A stretch of 64,000 nt of DNA from Romanomermis culicivorax. Lineage: Eukaryota > Nematoda > Enoplea > Mermithida > Mermithidae. The translations under genes and the position numbers were made by a program. The stretch lies in NCBI GenBank assembly GCA_963922205.1, contig CAWUHX010000040.1, positions 541,001 through 605,000 of the forward strand. The letters run 5' to 3'. Under the pieces are notes generated by a model. That model did not search any database. It was given only the letters and a program-made list of their open reading frames with translations, and had not been told where the DNA came from. Shown piece after piece: positions 10,541-23,274 of the stretch. The first letter of the stretch is position 1. Each line of letters starts with the position of its first letter.

Positions 10541-13029
10541 AAGCTGGATTCGTCTAATCTCTACTGGCTATCACTCCAGCCAAATCTCTATTCTCTTCCG
10601 ACTCACAGACTAGATCGGGTAACGGCCCAATGGATCTTTAACCCCTCATTTAATTTCAAATATAACTTAGGCATATTTTGCGTTGAATTTTCAAAAAAAA
10701 TCTTTGATTTTTTCCCTAGAAAAATTATCGAAAAATTTGAAAATTTTTGAATTATTCCAATTTTCAGGCCTTATTTTTGATTATGGATGATGTAAAATAT
10801 ATTCTAATGCACGATTTTTTCAAACGTCCTGATTTTAAAATCATTGGAAAAAAAAACATTGGCAGCAAAAAAACCCTAATTTTCGAGACTTTTTCAAATA
10901 CGCAAATCCAAGCTAAAAAATTGGAAAGAAGTAGGAAAATGGTTGGGTTGAGATAAATTTCAAATCTTGAAGAAAATTTCTTAAATCTGATACTTTTCAA
11001 CGGAAATTTTCCCCATCACTGTCTCGGAATTTATTGTGAAAATATTAGTCAAAAATTCAATATTTTCGTCAAATTCTGGATGGAATTCTGTTTTTCCGAT
11101 TAAACTTTCCAACTAAAATTAGATATTCTATGTATTTTTCAAATAAATTCGAAGTTTTCTGCATACAAATTCGTCAAAATTCAAAATTTCCCATAATTTC
11201 AAATGAAATTTTTATCAAAATTTAATATTTCTGTCAAAATTTTACATGAAATTCAAATCTAATCTTTTGGTTCTACGCGGCTTTTTAAAAAAAATTTTGT
11301 TTGGGACAAAATATTTACACATTTGGGGCACGTTCTTCAATGATTCACTATGCTCAAGCATTGTTTTTGTGACCTGTTTTTTACAGTTTCAGGACACATT
11401 TAAAAAAAATCGCGAAATTTGAAAATCGAAAAAAATTTGACTTGTCAAATTTCAGAATTATGGGTTCAAAATTTAACAGGTAGGTACATGCCCAATGTTT
11501 TTTCCTGTTTTAAAATTTTTTCTCAAATTTTTAGAATTTTCACACATTTTAGTTACTAAAAAGTCTTCAATATTGCGAATTTCAAGTTTTGAGCAAATTT
11601 TTGAAAATTTTTTCAAATTCAGATTTTTTCCAAAAAAATTATACGTTTTTATGGAATTCTGCTCGAAATTTGAATTTTTTAGAATGTTTCTTGAAAAAGT
11701 GGAACCATTTGCTAAAATTTTTCCTGCAAAACGTTGGGAAATTTGTTTTAAATTCTGCTCAAAATTAGAACTTTATGAAATTTTTCCAGAATAAAAATTT
11801 GCAAATTTGTTGAAGTTCTACGCAAAAATTGAATTCTTTCATAGAATTTCTCTCAAAAAAATTTGACAATTGGATGAAATTCTGCTCAAAAACTTCAATT
11901 TCTTGCAATTTTTTTCCTGGAAAAGATTGATAAGGTTTGCAAGATTCTCCTCATAATTTTAATTTTTTAGAATTATCCCACCAAAAAATGTATAATTTCT
12001 TGGCATTCTGTTTAAAATTTAATTTTTTTCCCAAAAAATTATAAACTTTTATGTAATTCTGCTTAAAAATATAAATCTTTTGGAGTTTTGCTCGTAAAAA
12101 TTGAACAATTTGGGAAATTTGTTGAAATTCATCTGAAGTTGTCAATTTCTAACAATTTTTATTTCAAAAAAATCATGTAATTTTCAAACTTCTATTGAAA
12201 ATTTGATTTTTTTAATCATAAAATTTTATGCAATTCTACTCGAAATTTTAATTTTCCGAATGTTTCTTGAAAAAGTGGAACAATTCATTGAAATTTTTCC
12301 TGGAAAAGGTTGAGAAATTTGTTTGAAATTCTGCTCAAAATTAGAACTTTATGAAATTTTTCCAGAATAAAAATTTGCAAATTTGTTGAAGTTCACCGCA
12401 AAAATTGAATTCTTTCATAGAATTTCTCTCAAAAAAATTTGACAATTGGGTGAAATTCTGCTGAAAACTTCAATTTCTTGCATTTTTTTCCTGGAAAAGA
12501 TTGATAAGGTTTGTGAGAATCTCCTCATAATTTCAATTTTTTAGAATTATCCCACCAAAAAATGTATAATTTCTTGGCATTCTGCTTAAAATTTAATTTT
12601 TTTCCCAAAAAATTATACACTTTTATGGAATTCTGCTTAAAAATATAAATCTTTTGGAGTTTTGCTCGTAAAAATTTAACAATTTGGGAAATTTGTTAAT
12701 ATTCAACTGAAGTTATGAATTTCTAACCAATTTTTCTTGCAGAAAAATCATGTAATTTTTTAAACTGCTATTGAAAATTTGATTTTTTTAATCATAAAAT
12801 TATATGCAATTCTACTCGAAATTTGAATTTTTTAGAATTTTTCAGCAAAACAATTTGTTGAACTTTTTCCTGGAAAACGTTGTGCGATTTGTTCAAAATT
12901 CTGCTTCCCGATAAAAATTTGCAAATTTGTTTAAATTCTGCCCAAAATTTGAATTCTTTCATAGAATTTCTCCTAAAAGAATTTGACAAACTGAGCAAAC
13001 TTTTGTAAAATTTTTTATAATTCTGCTCA

Positions 13030-13215
13030 AATTTTGAACTTTTTTTTCAAAAAAATTTCACTATTTTCATCAATCATTATGTGAGAGTCAAATTCTGCGT
13101 ATATAATTGCTTCTATGCCTCCATCAGGTATATCTTCTCCAATGTTCCTTTGCAAGCTGGTCGTTTGTTCAAGTATAAGTTCCCGAAAATTACCATCCAT
13201 ACCATTAGGAGTCAA
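13030..13215 (-). other. candidate exon, hairpin copy 1 (unknown protein)
   Basis: The minus-strand frame contains GMDGNFREL, TTSLQRNIGE and PDGGIEAIIYAEFDS. It matches 19738-19930 (plus, one base inserted before the AEFDS codons) and 45667-45855 (plus, open). All three share a possible splice acceptor (gactccta plus g or a). The surrounding sequence is AT-rich and noncoding-looking, so this island stands out. I do not recognise the family. It could equally be a decayed transposon exon. Confidence 0.35.
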
Positions 13216-14833
13216 ATCAAAGACAAAAATTGCACAATGAGTCGTAAAAATTGTTGCGCATAATTACATTGCCTTTTATATGCACTTTCAAATAATTATA
13301 TGAAAGCATGCAAATATTTGTTTTCTTTAAAATTTAGCATAATAAATAAAGACATGCCAATTATGAAAAGTGTGCAAAAAAATGTAAACCAATCAAAAAT
13401 CTTCAAAAGTATGTGCAAATTGTAGCATTTTTAAGGAATTTATCATCAAACTCTGCAGAAAAAAAAACATTTGTGAATAAAGTTTGGAGAGAAACAAAAA
13501 AAATTAAGGCGAGAAATGAGAGCAAGAACGTTAAAACTGAAAAATATTGAATCTTGTAAAATTTTAAAGTTCTACAAAAATAGCATTCAAATGAAGTAGG
13601 AAAATATAAAATGATAAATAATGTACATTTATTTTTTAAAAATATTATAAAACATAAAAAAATAAATTATCAGGTTTATAGTTGAAGTGGTCTATGAGTT
13701 GTTGGTTGGAGTAGCCACTGGTGGCCTTACTTTGCACCAGAAACCAAAAAAAAACTTTGTATTAGAATTTCAAAACTATAGATCTGTAAAATAGAATTCA
13801 TGTTTAAACAAATAGATAAATTTTATGCCACAATAATCCAATGGTTCTCCAGCTTGATTTTTGGAAAGAGAAAATTGCAAAACTTTTACATTTTTCTATG
13901 TAAAATTTGAAACTTTATTTTTTCATGTATGTATGTTCTTTCCTGTATTGTTAGTCTCTCAAAAGCTATTTGTAAGTGATACATATCTTACAGTATGATC
14001 ACATAACATGATGTGCAGCTAAATTTTGTTCAGTGCATTTTCCTGGAATAATGTAGAACCATCTATAATATTGTCTTACATCCTACAATGTTCTAGAACA
14101 TTCCGTGATTGCATATAAGCTGTGTTGTTTCGCACACATTTATTCATTTATTTATAAAACTTTTCAGTACATTGATATTATGTGTTGTGTTAGTTAGTCA
14201 ATAGCGCTCATCTTCTGCCCCCATGCAGATTTCTACAGTAGGACTCAGGGAATGGGAAGCAAGTACGATTTGTCATCTACCCCTGCATCCATAACCAACT
14301 ACAGTAGGTTTGGGCAAGTTTTTACAGTAAGACTTGGAAATGTGGATTTTCATGAAATTCAATGCAAGTATTACTAAAGTATGATTCAGAGGGACTGTAT
14401 CATCAATCCACATTAACTTTTTAGGTCCATTTGGTGCAAGGAGAAAGATGTATTGCTTATTTTGCCATTATTATTTAGCATAAAGTTCCTGGAACATACT
14501 AAAAATTAACATATTTCTGCTCTTCCAAAGCTTATCAATATTAATGCTCTTCTCTCTTTCTCTCTAAATTTTTATAAGCCCCTTTTTGGAATGATAAGGA
14601 TAATTTACATTATTTAGCTCCGCCTACCTTAATCACCCCAATGATGGATAAAAAACGACAAATCATTATGGTACGATTGCCACTTGAGAACGGTTGTCTC
14701 TTTCGATAAATTTTTTCATTTTTGCTTTCCTACTGTAAGTTTTGTAGATGTATCTGCATCAATTTGCTGCTCCTTTTGCCAAAATATTCCAGACTTGAGC
14801 GTGTTAATGGTGCAGTTTGGGTATTCTACGAAA

Positions 14834-15702
14834 ATGACCCCTGGAATATTGGCCATGCTCATGCTTTTGATGCATTTTTCTTTCATTTCAACGGAGGTAA
14901 AAGTGAAATTGCTGGTGGTGGAGGAGCATCTTTTCAGTTCAATTCTTTTTTGTGATCAGAATTCGTACGACGAGCCTGGCTCCTTTAGGGCGTTTTTAAA
15001 TGATCCGAAGCAACCTGACTATATTTGTGCAGCTTCTTTGTTGAGTCCATTTGTAGGCCAAAAAGCTCTAGAGACGAGTTTGTTGATAACTTCTGCTCAA
15101 TGCTTGATCAATAAGTAATCAACTTTGTTAATAATAAATTCCGCCCATTAGTTTTGATACTGTTTCTTTAAAAACTCAGAGAAAAGTTAAAGGTGGCATT
15201 TTTTTCAATGAAATTGAATGAACAAATGAATGCATCACCAAAATTTATCGCTAAAGTTGATCAAGTTTTATCTGAAACCAATGCAAAATGTGGAAACAAT
15301 TGTGCTGTCATTTTGCGAATAAACGAGTCTGTAACAAGTGACGAAATGCTGATTCTGCCAACCTCCGAGCCCCTTTCGTACAAAAGGTGTTCAGTGGGGG
15401 GCTACCTTATGAATTCCAAGGTGGGTATGTTGCACAAAGATATTGCGGTTGAATTAAGCAATGAAAATTGTAACAACTTGGACGATGCTGACCAACATGC
15501 AGCGCAACAATCCACTCTTCAAATTGTGAGATGTTCACATTTTACAAAACTTGCGCTTCAAAGTAAACATTTACTTCAGGTTTTTCTTGGAACGCCCATC
15601 TTGTGTGACTCGGACAAAGGCCGTCAACTTCGAGGATTTATTGGACAAACTCTCAAATTTCACACCAATGTTAGAAAATACCATACTGAGCCATTCTTCT
15701 GA
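14834..15702 (+). CDS. secreted trypsin-family pseudoprotease (serine protease homologue), copy 1
   Basis: Three exons, 14834-14896, 14960-15114 and 15180-15702, join across GT-AG introns of 63 bp (phase 0) and 65 bp (phase 2) into 246 codons plus stop, the usual length of an S1 domain with leader. Residues 1-19 form a hydrophobic signal peptide (MTPGILAMLMLLMHFSFIS). S1 landmarks follow in order: the YICAASLL/LLITSAQCL pair at the active-site histidine region, CAVILRINESVTSD at the aspartate region, CSVGGYL for the CxxxGWG motif, LSNENC, VRCSHF, GTPILCDSDKG at the GDSGGP position, and FHTNVRKY near the end. All three catalytic residues appear replaced: His to Gln, Asp to Cys or Asn, Ser to Leu. 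It should therefore fold and bind but not cleave. Serine protease homologues of this kind act in invertebrate immunity and in binding roles. The specific role here is unknown. It lies in the loop of a giant inverted repeat. Confidence 0.8.
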
Positions 15703-16399
15703 TAATTTTTTTTTTAGAAAAACTTGCTCGTTCAATGTATAGGAAATGTTACTTTCTACAATTGGACCAAAGAAGTTTTAGAAAAAAAGAAAATATGAAT
15801 TTGAGAAAAGGTGTTTAATTTCAATATCCCAAAATGAACGTTCAAATAATTTGTCATTTGGTTCAGTAAAAAAGATAAAATGCTTCTGATATAGCACACT
15901 AGTAAACGGGTGCATTTTCCACAAAACTGTTAAAACACTTTGCCGCCACATTCCACAGGCTCCAATTTGGGAGAGAAATTTCGTTTTTTCCAACAAAAAT
16001 TGGCAATCTTCTTTTACAAGCAACACCAGGCATTATTTTGCAGTATTCATTGATAGCTTACACTGATGCTTATTATGCAACAAGTGAAACAAAGGGGCCC
16101 ATAAAAATTCAGCGAGAAAAGATTACACCATTAAATATTCCTAAGCTTTCGAAGATCAGAAATATGCTAATTTTTACTATATTCCAGGAACTTTATGCTA
16201 AATAATCAGGGGAAAAAAACAATACAGCTTTCTCCTTGCGCGAAATGGACCGAAAAAGTGAACGTGGATTGATGATACAGTGCCTCTGAACTCATATTTT
16301 AGCAATACTTGCTTTCAATTCCATGAAAACCCACATTTCCAAGTCTTACTGTAAAAATTTTCCCAAACCTACTGTAGTTGGTTAGAAATTTCCGGCATG
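15703..16399. other. downstream of the pseudoprotease gene and inner part of the right arm
   Basis: This sequence is nearly identical in 43100-43797. From about 16100 it is the inverted counterpart of 14300-14570. A plus frame downstream of a cag acceptor-like site (about 15963-16204) reads open in the second copy (43337-43603) but has a one-base difference here. I see no domain in it and do not call it a gene. Confidence 0.45.
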
Positions 16400-16998
16400 T
16401 GTTATATTTGAAAAATTTGGGATGGCCTTTGGACAGCTCAAACTGATTTCTTGCCTCCTTGATCCATGGGGTCGAAGCAAGAAGGGGTAAAATCGGCAAG
16501 GGGAATTGTTATACAGAAGAGAAGGCCAGGTATCGACCTTAAGGCCAGTGCTTCCCTCCACCTGCCCTAAACCTTAGAATGACTCCTCGCTCAGGGGCGA
16601 GAAGTCAAGAACAGAGGTCTTACCTGCTCAAGAAAGGCCTGACCAAAACTAGCCAGACTAGGTAACTTTACTTCAGAACCCAAATAACACGATTTTCTAG
16701 CTAAATATTTATCTATAGTACTTACCTATAAATCGCCCCTTCCAAAAATCTGGGGTCTTACCAATATAAACAGGAGGCAAGTAATTTACAGGCGAAATGA
16801 TAATTATAATATAAAAGACGTGGCATGCGAGAATAATCAATAATAATTCACTGCCTAAATTCACAAAATCCATCTTCTACAGTAACTATCGCACTGGGCC
16901 AGGCTGGGCATGGTCCGACATTTGTACTTGTGAGTATTTATACAAAATCGGCATAATTATTAAAAAATCCTGAAAATGGGCGGAAACACGCTACAACA
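16400..16998 (-). mobile_element. LTR-B solo-LTR-like element (block X copy 1)
   Basis: About 599 bp on the minus strand, starting GTTGTAGCGTGTTTCCG at the right edge and ending ATATAACA at the left. The flanks are CATG and CACA, an imperfect duplication. The second X copy has CATG and CATA. The left hairpin arm lacks this element around 14270-14310, so it entered one arm after the arms formed. Confidence 0.7.
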
Positions 16999-17506
16999 CA
17001 CACATGCAGCAGTAGATGATGAACAGTATGTGCTTTCCATTCCTTGAGTCCCACCGTAGAAATTTGCATGGGGGCTAAAGATGAGGGCTATAGACTAACT
17101 AACACAACACATAATATCAATGTACTGAAAAGTTTAATAAATAAATAAATAAATGTGCAAAACAACACAGCTTATATACAATCACGGAATTTTCTAGAAC
17201 ATTGTAGAATGTAAGACAATATTATAGACAGTTCTACATTATTCCAGGAAAATGCACTGAACAAAATTTAGCTGCACATCATGTTATGTGATCATACTGT
17301 AAGAAATGTATCACATACGAATAGGTTTTTAGAGACTAACAATACAGAAAAGAACATACTTTTATCTTACAGTATTAAAATAACAGTTTATGTGGCAAAA
17401 TAGGTGACACTGCGCCCAAATAAAATACAAATATGCTGTAAGATGACTCAAGTAAGCTGAATTGAAAAAAAAATAATTGAACATTTTTTTAAATTTATCA
17501 TTATAT

Positions 17507-18937
17507 TGTCATGTGCCGACGAATTTCGCGCAGTGTCTCGTGATTCACATCATATTTTTCTGTTATGTTTTTCGCCACGTTTTCATTTACAGTAACTTAC
17601 GTTAATGTTGCGTTCTGTTTCTATAATTTCTACATGCATTTTCTGTGTGTACTTTTGTGTTTCGTTTCTGTTTCACTTTTGCACTTTCATTTCCGTTACG
17701 ATTTGTTATTTTTCTATTGCGCACATAGACTACGGTATGTAACCTGCTAGTCAGAATTTCCATTGAAGATAAGCTCTCCGAGCTCATCGCTGTAATTGGA
17801 GCACAACATGCACCTCTTATCAGTAAAAACTAGCCACGTTTCGCAACCTGAAAGGCCTAGTTGGAAATTCTCACTAGATGATGTTTGTATGCTAAGCATG
17901 GAGAGTGAAAACTCGCCCCAATGCTTAACATAGCGAACTGGAAAATGTCTATGTGACCATAAGCATCTTCTGCAGTGATTTCTGCTGCAGAAGTTAGCTT
18001 GGGTGTGTCTTAGCTCCGCCCAAGGCATACTGTAGATTACGCGGACCTTTAAAAAAGATTGTTTTGTTAATTTTGCACTCCTTTTTGGGCCTAATCGTCT
18101 TGTTGCGTTTTACAGTTTGCGTTCCCGTGTTTGCCTGCATCGTCTTATTATAATTTGCATATTGTACCTGCATCTGCCGCCTATTCAATAAATTTACATA
18201 TTCGCCTTCGGTCTCCCTTGCGTTGCCAGTTACCATAACCCAACCGTAGGAGTTTACCCCGTGGCCGTTGATCAAGAACCCCATCACCTCTCCGAAGAAA
18301 TGCTTTGACATCGTTGCCCGCTGACCCGCATCCGCATACCCTCCAGGCCAAATGGCTTCGGATTATCATACCAGCTTCCCCGGCGTCCGTAGGACCCATG
18401 CTTTGACCCTTGAACCCGTCGCCCAGTGCCAAGTACTTTGAGAAGAGGATTTAGTGAGTCTTCTCAGGGGTTATTATTGTTGAGGGTAGATTTGTGGGAA
18501 TCCTCCTTAAGCTATTTTCCCCTTGAGAGTACCCTCATTTAAGAAAGCCCTCGGACCCTTAAGGTCAGGGCCAATTAGGGGATTTAGGTTGACAATCAGG
18601 TCCCCTACAGTAAGCCATTCCATGAATGGCACAGTCCCTCATTCTCAGTGAATGAGGACTAGGGATTGCCACCCCTGACCCGGCCGCATTGTCCATTATT
18701 CTACAGCTGAACACTAGGACAAGGCCGAGGTACACCATACGTTTTCCAGTGGTAGTACCAGCTGGGTTAGGTTCCCAAAACCAACAACCTTACGGAGCCA
18801 CCCAACGGGCTCACAGCATGTCACTGACAGTGTCATGGCCGTATTCTCTACGGGATATGGTATGGGTTTTCCCATCAATGTGACTGATCAGCTATTTGGT
18901 TTAATGTGACATGGCTCCTAGTTCGTTTAATGTGACA
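17507..18937 (+). mobile_element. LTR-G solo-LTR-like element (block X copy 1)
   Basis: This 1431-bp element runs from TGTCATGTGCCG to TTTAATGTGACA with target duplication ATAT (17503-17506 and 18938-18941). The second X copy has no such element near 44890, so this one is an insertion later than the duplication. It contains ttcaataaatttacat, a possible polyadenylation signal. It shares the core segment around gcagaagttagct...ctccgcccaag with the copy at 28055-30012. Short open frames inside look like chance. Confidence 0.75.
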
Positions 18938-19737
18938 ATATAAAGAATTGAATTTTTTTAAATTTACTAGAAGAATTTATTGCGAATTTGCATATTTCGA
19001 TAGAAAAAATTGAAACTTTCAAATTTTACATGAAAAAATTAGGTTTCAAATTTTACATAGAAAAATGTAAAAGTTTTGAAATTTACTCTTTCCAAAAAAC
19101 AAGCTCGAGAACCATAGGATTATTGTGGTATAAAATTTATCAATTTATTTAAACATGAATTCTATTTTACAAGTCTATAGTTTTAAAATTCTAATACAAA
19201 GTTTTTTTTCGGTTTCTGGTGCAAAGTAAGGCCACCAGTGGCTACTCCAACCAACGACTCATAGACTACTTCAACCATAAACCTGATAATTTAATTTTTT
19301 TATGTTTTATAATTTTTTTTGTAAATAAATGTACATTATTTATCATTTTATATTTTCCTACTTTATTTGAATGCTATTTTTTTAGAACTTTGACATTTTA
19401 CAAGATTCAATATTTTTCAGTTTTAACGTCCTTGCTCTCATTTCTTGCCTTAGTTTTTTTGTTTTTTCTCCAAACTTTATTCGCAAATGCTTTTTTTCTG
19501 AAAAGAGTTTGATGATAAATTCCTCAAAAATGCTACAATTCGCACATACTTTTGAAGATTTTGATTGGTTTACACCTTTTTTGCACATTTTTCATAATTG
19601 GCATGTCTTTATTTATTATGCTAAATTTTGAAGAAAACAAATATTTGCGTGCTTTCATATAATTATTTGAAAGTGCATATAAAAGGCAATGTAATTACGC
19701 ACAACAATTTTACGACTCATTGTGCAATTTTTTTCTT

Positions 19738-19930
19738 TGATTTGACTCCTAGTGGTATGGATGGTAATTTTTGGGAACTTATACCTGAAGGAACGACCAG
19801 TTTGCAAAGGAACATTGGAGAAGTTATACCTGATGGAGGCATAGAAGCAATTATAATACGCAGAATTTGACTCTCTCATAATGATTGACGGAAATAGTGA
19901 AACTTTTTTGAAAAAAATGTTCAAAATTGA
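19738..19930 (+). other. candidate exon, hairpin copy 2, frameshifted
   Basis: The same island as 13030-13215 and 45667-45855, containing GMDGNFWELIPEG and IPDGGIEAII. One extra base (attataatacgc instead of attatatacgc) shifts the frame before the conserved AEFDS residues. If the exon was ever used, this copy is broken. Confidence 0.35.
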
Positions 19931-21879
19931 GTAGAATTATAAAAAATTTTACAAAAAATTGCTCAGTTTGTCAAATTTTGTCAAATTCTTTTAGGAGAAT
20001 TTCTATGAAAGAATTCAAATTTTGGGCAGAATTCCAACAAATGTGCAAATTTTTTTCTGGGAAAAATTCAGAAAGTCCTATTTTTAAGCAGAATTTTGAA
20101 CAAATCGCACGACGTTTTCTAGGAAAAAGTTCAACAAATTGTTCTGCTTTTCCATGAAAAATTCTAAAAAATTCAATTTTCAAATAGAATTGAGTAAAAT
20201 TTTATGATTAAAATATCAAATTTTCAATAGAAGTTTAAAAATTACATGATTATTTTGCAAGAAAAATGGTTAGAAATTTATAACTTCAGTTGAATTTCAA
20301 AAAAATTTTCCAAATTGTTCAATTTTTACGGGCAAAGCTCCAAAAGATTTATATTTTTAAGCAGAATTCCATAAAAGCGTATATTTTTTTGGGAAAAAAA
20401 TTAAATTTTGAGCAGAATACCAAGAAATTATACATTTTTTGGTGGGGTAATTCTAAAAAATTGAAATTATGAGGAGAATCTATCTCGCGAACCTTATCAA
20501 TCTTTTCCAGGAAAAAAATTGCAAGAAATTAAAGTTTTCAGCAGAATTTCATCCCATTGTCAAATTTTTTGGGAGAAATTCTATGAAAGTATTCGATTTT
20601 TGTGTAGAATTCCAACAACTTTGTAAATTTTTATTCTGGAAAAATTTCATAAAGCTCTTATTTTGGGCAGAATTTAAAACAACTTTCCCAACCTTTTGCA
20701 GGAAAAATTTCAACAAATTGTTTCACTTTTTCAAGAAGCATTCTAAAAAATTCAAATTTCGAGCAGAATTCCATAAAATTGTATAATTTTTTTGGAAAAA
20801 TTCTGAATTTGAAAAAATTTTCAAAAATTTGTTTAAAACTTGAAATTCGCAATATTGAAGACTTTTCAGTAACTAAAATGTGTGAAAATTCTAAAAATTT
20901 GAGAAAAAATTTTAAAACAGGAAAAAACATTGGATATGTACCTACAGGTTAAATTTTGAACCCATAATTCTGAAATTTGACAAGTCAAATTTTTTTCGAA
21001 TTTCAAATTTCGCGATTTTTTTTAAATGTGTCCTGAAACTGTAAAAAACATGTCGCAAAAACGATGCTTGAGCATAGTGAATCATTGAAGAACGTGCCCC
21101 AAATGTGTAAATATTTTGTCCCAAACAAAATTTTTTTCAAAAAGTTGAGTAAAACCATAAGATTAGATTTGAATTTCATGTTAAATTTTGATAGATATTT
21201 CACTTGAAATTATGGAAAATTTTGAATTTTGACGAATTTGTGTGCAGAAAACTTCGAATTTACTTGAAAAATACGTAAAATATCTAATTTTAGTTGGAAA
21301 GTTTAATCGGAAAAATAGAATTCCATCCGGAATTTGACGAAAATATTGAATTTTTGATTAATATTTCCACAGTAAATTCCAAGAAAATGATTGGGAAAAT
21401 TTGCGTTGAAAAGTATCAGATTTAAGAAATTTTCTCCAAGATTTGAAATCCGAACCATTTTCCTACTTCTTTCCATTTTTTTACCTTGTTTTTCAAGCAA
21501 AATTTGCGTATTTGAAAAAGCCACGAAAATCAGGGTTTTTTTGCTGCCAATGTTTTTCTTCTTTTCCAATGATTTTAAAATCAAAACGTTGGACAAATCG
21601 TGCATTAGAATATATTATACATCATCCATAATCAAAAATAAGGCCTGAAAATTAGAATAATTCGAAAATTTTCAAATTTTTCGATAATTTTTCTAGGGAA
21701 AATTCAATGATTTTTTTGAAAATTCAATCCAAAATATGCCAAAGTTATATTTGAAATTAAATGAGGGGTTGAAGATCCGTTGGGCCGTTACCCGTTCCAG
21801 TCCGTGAGTCGAAAGAGAATAGAGATATGGCAGGAGTGATAGCCAGTAGAGTTAAGACGAATCCAGCTTTGTGTAGTTT

Positions 21880-22175
21880 CGGAATCCGAATCCAAATCTG
21901 AATCCGAATCCAAATCCAAATCTGAATCCGAATCGGAATCTGAATTAGAATTCGAATCCGAATCCGAATTTGAATCCGAATCCGAATCTGAATCCGAATC
22001 CAAATCCAAATCCAAATCCGAATCCGAATCAGAATCGGAATCCGAATCTGAATCCGAATCTGAATCCAAATCTAAATCCGAACCTGAATCTGAATCAGAA
22101 TCCAAATCCAGATCCAAATCTCAATCCGAATTTGAATCCGAATCCAAATCCAAATCCAAATCTGAATCGGAATGG
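21880..22175 (-). repeat. hexanucleotide satellite, outer tip of the right hairpin arm
   Basis: Degenerate gaatcc/aaatcc/gaatct hexamers, the reverse complement of the array at 10309-10540. Low-complexity acidic and Asn-Pro frames across it are by-products of the repeat. Confidence 0.85.
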
Positions 22176-22250
22176 AACCGACCTTAATGCATGGATTTCC
22201 ATCTGTTCAACGCTTAGCTGAAATGGACGAGAAAAAGAAATCCTTAAAAG

Positions 22251-22733
22251 TGTTGTAGTGTGTTTCCACCGATTTTGCTACACACTTATCGTTTTTTGTC
22301 AATTCGCGCATAAGGCCCGCAAGTACCAAGTGGAGTGAGTGATGGGGACCATGGACAGTCGTCTTACTGTAGTGCATGTCAGTACGTGTGCTTTTGGTCG
22401 CTCTCGTGTGCCTTAATATTGTTTTCTTGTATACTTACCATTGGTTATTTCTTATGCATACTCGACGCCTCCCAGCGCGCCCAGCCTTTTGTTAGTGTGT
22501 TTCTCGTAGGGCGTGGAAGTGATTGTTATCTCGCCCTGTCTCGTTTTGTATAGTAAGTGTTTATTTTGTGTTAGGTAAAAATCAGAGAGAATTCTCCTTC
22601 GCTCTTTCTTCATTTTAATTGAGAGACAAATTAAGGAAATAAACTTTCCTTAATTTGTTGGGTAATTAGTGTTGGGTTTAGGTATATTTAGTAAGTTAAT
22701 TGGGTGAAAGTGGGTATTGAAAAAACGTGCATT
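22251..22733 (+). mobile_element. LTR-A, first of a tandem pair, 3'-truncated
   Basis: It starts TGTTGTAGTGTGTTTCCACC and stops at aaaacgtgcatt where the next unit begins, missing the family's last part. AAAG precedes it (22247-22250) and the same AAAG follows the second unit (23275-23278), so the pair is flanked as one insertion. The pair is repeated at 48220-49108. Confidence 0.75.
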
Positions 22734-23274
22734 TGTTGTTGTGTGTTTCTGACGATTTTCTCATATTTTGTCAATCCACACATGAGACCCGCAAGTACCA
22801 AGTGGAGTGAGCAATGTGGACCATCAACAGTCGTCTTACTGTAGCGCACGTCAGTAGGGGTGTGCTGGCTCTCTCCTTGTGCATTATTCTTACGTGTTTT
22901 TTATAACGTGTGCCCCATTAGTTATTTTTTGTACTCGCTGCCTCCCCGCACGCACGTCTGTTTTTGTTTTTCTCTCCAGTGCATGGGAGTGAAATTGTTT
23001 TCGTTCTCGCCCTGTCGCATTTGTAAGTAAGTTTTTTTTCATTGCATAAGTAAAATTGAAGAAAGGGATCTCCTTCCTTGTATTCGTTTAATTTGGGAGA
23101 CAATTAAGGAAGTATTTTCTCCTTGATTGGTAGGGTTATTATTGCCAGGTTTAAGTACAAGTAATTAAGTTAATCGGGTAAGCCTGGGCGCGGGAGATAC
23201 GTACATTAAGGACGAACCCTGGAATCCCACTCCTGCTTGATTCTCAAAACCCCGACCTATTTTCAAATATAACA
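22734..23274 (+). mobile_element. LTR-A, second of a tandem pair
   Basis: It runs from TGTTGTTGTG to CAAATATAACA and is followed by AAAG, which matches the four bases before the first unit. The simplest reading is a retrotransposon whose interior, with the 3' end of the first LTR, was deleted, leaving two LTRs head to tail. Confidence 0.75.

Larger units (their letters stand above)
10309..14570 (+). repeat. left arm of the giant inverted repeat around the pseudoprotease gene
   Basis: This arm is the reverse complement of 16100-22190 once the LTR-B and LTR-G insertions in the other arm are discounted. It includes the satellite tip, AT-rich sequence with many degenerate units containing gaattctgctc, a candidate exon (13030-13215) and the tgatcacataacatgatgtgc segment near 14 kb. 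The units around 11640-12170 are repeated at 12240-12790 with a period near 570 bp. Only this arm has that internal duplication. Inner homology fades around 14570. Confidence 0.7.
16100..22190 (-). repeat. right arm of the giant inverted repeat
   Basis: This arm is the reverse complement of 10309-14570, carrying two later insertions: LTR-B (16400-16998) and LTR-G (17507-18937). It reappears in direct orientation, with LTR-B and without LTR-G, at 43500-48150. The bulk is AT-rich with degenerate units such as gcagaattccataaaa. It ends in the hexanucleotide satellite. Confidence 0.7.

Noticed and set aside
10309..10557. Acidic Asp-Ser-Asp-Leu open frame, with matching frames at 21788-22221 and 47742-48156
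   Set aside because: It is the translation of a hexanucleotide satellite; other frames and the opposite strand are open as well, and there are no splice signals or conserved termini.
15963..16204. An extra exon of the pseudoprotease gene downstream of its stop codon
   Set aside because: The upstream stop is supported by a complete S1-like C-terminus (FHTNVRKY), and the downstream frame differs by one base between copies.
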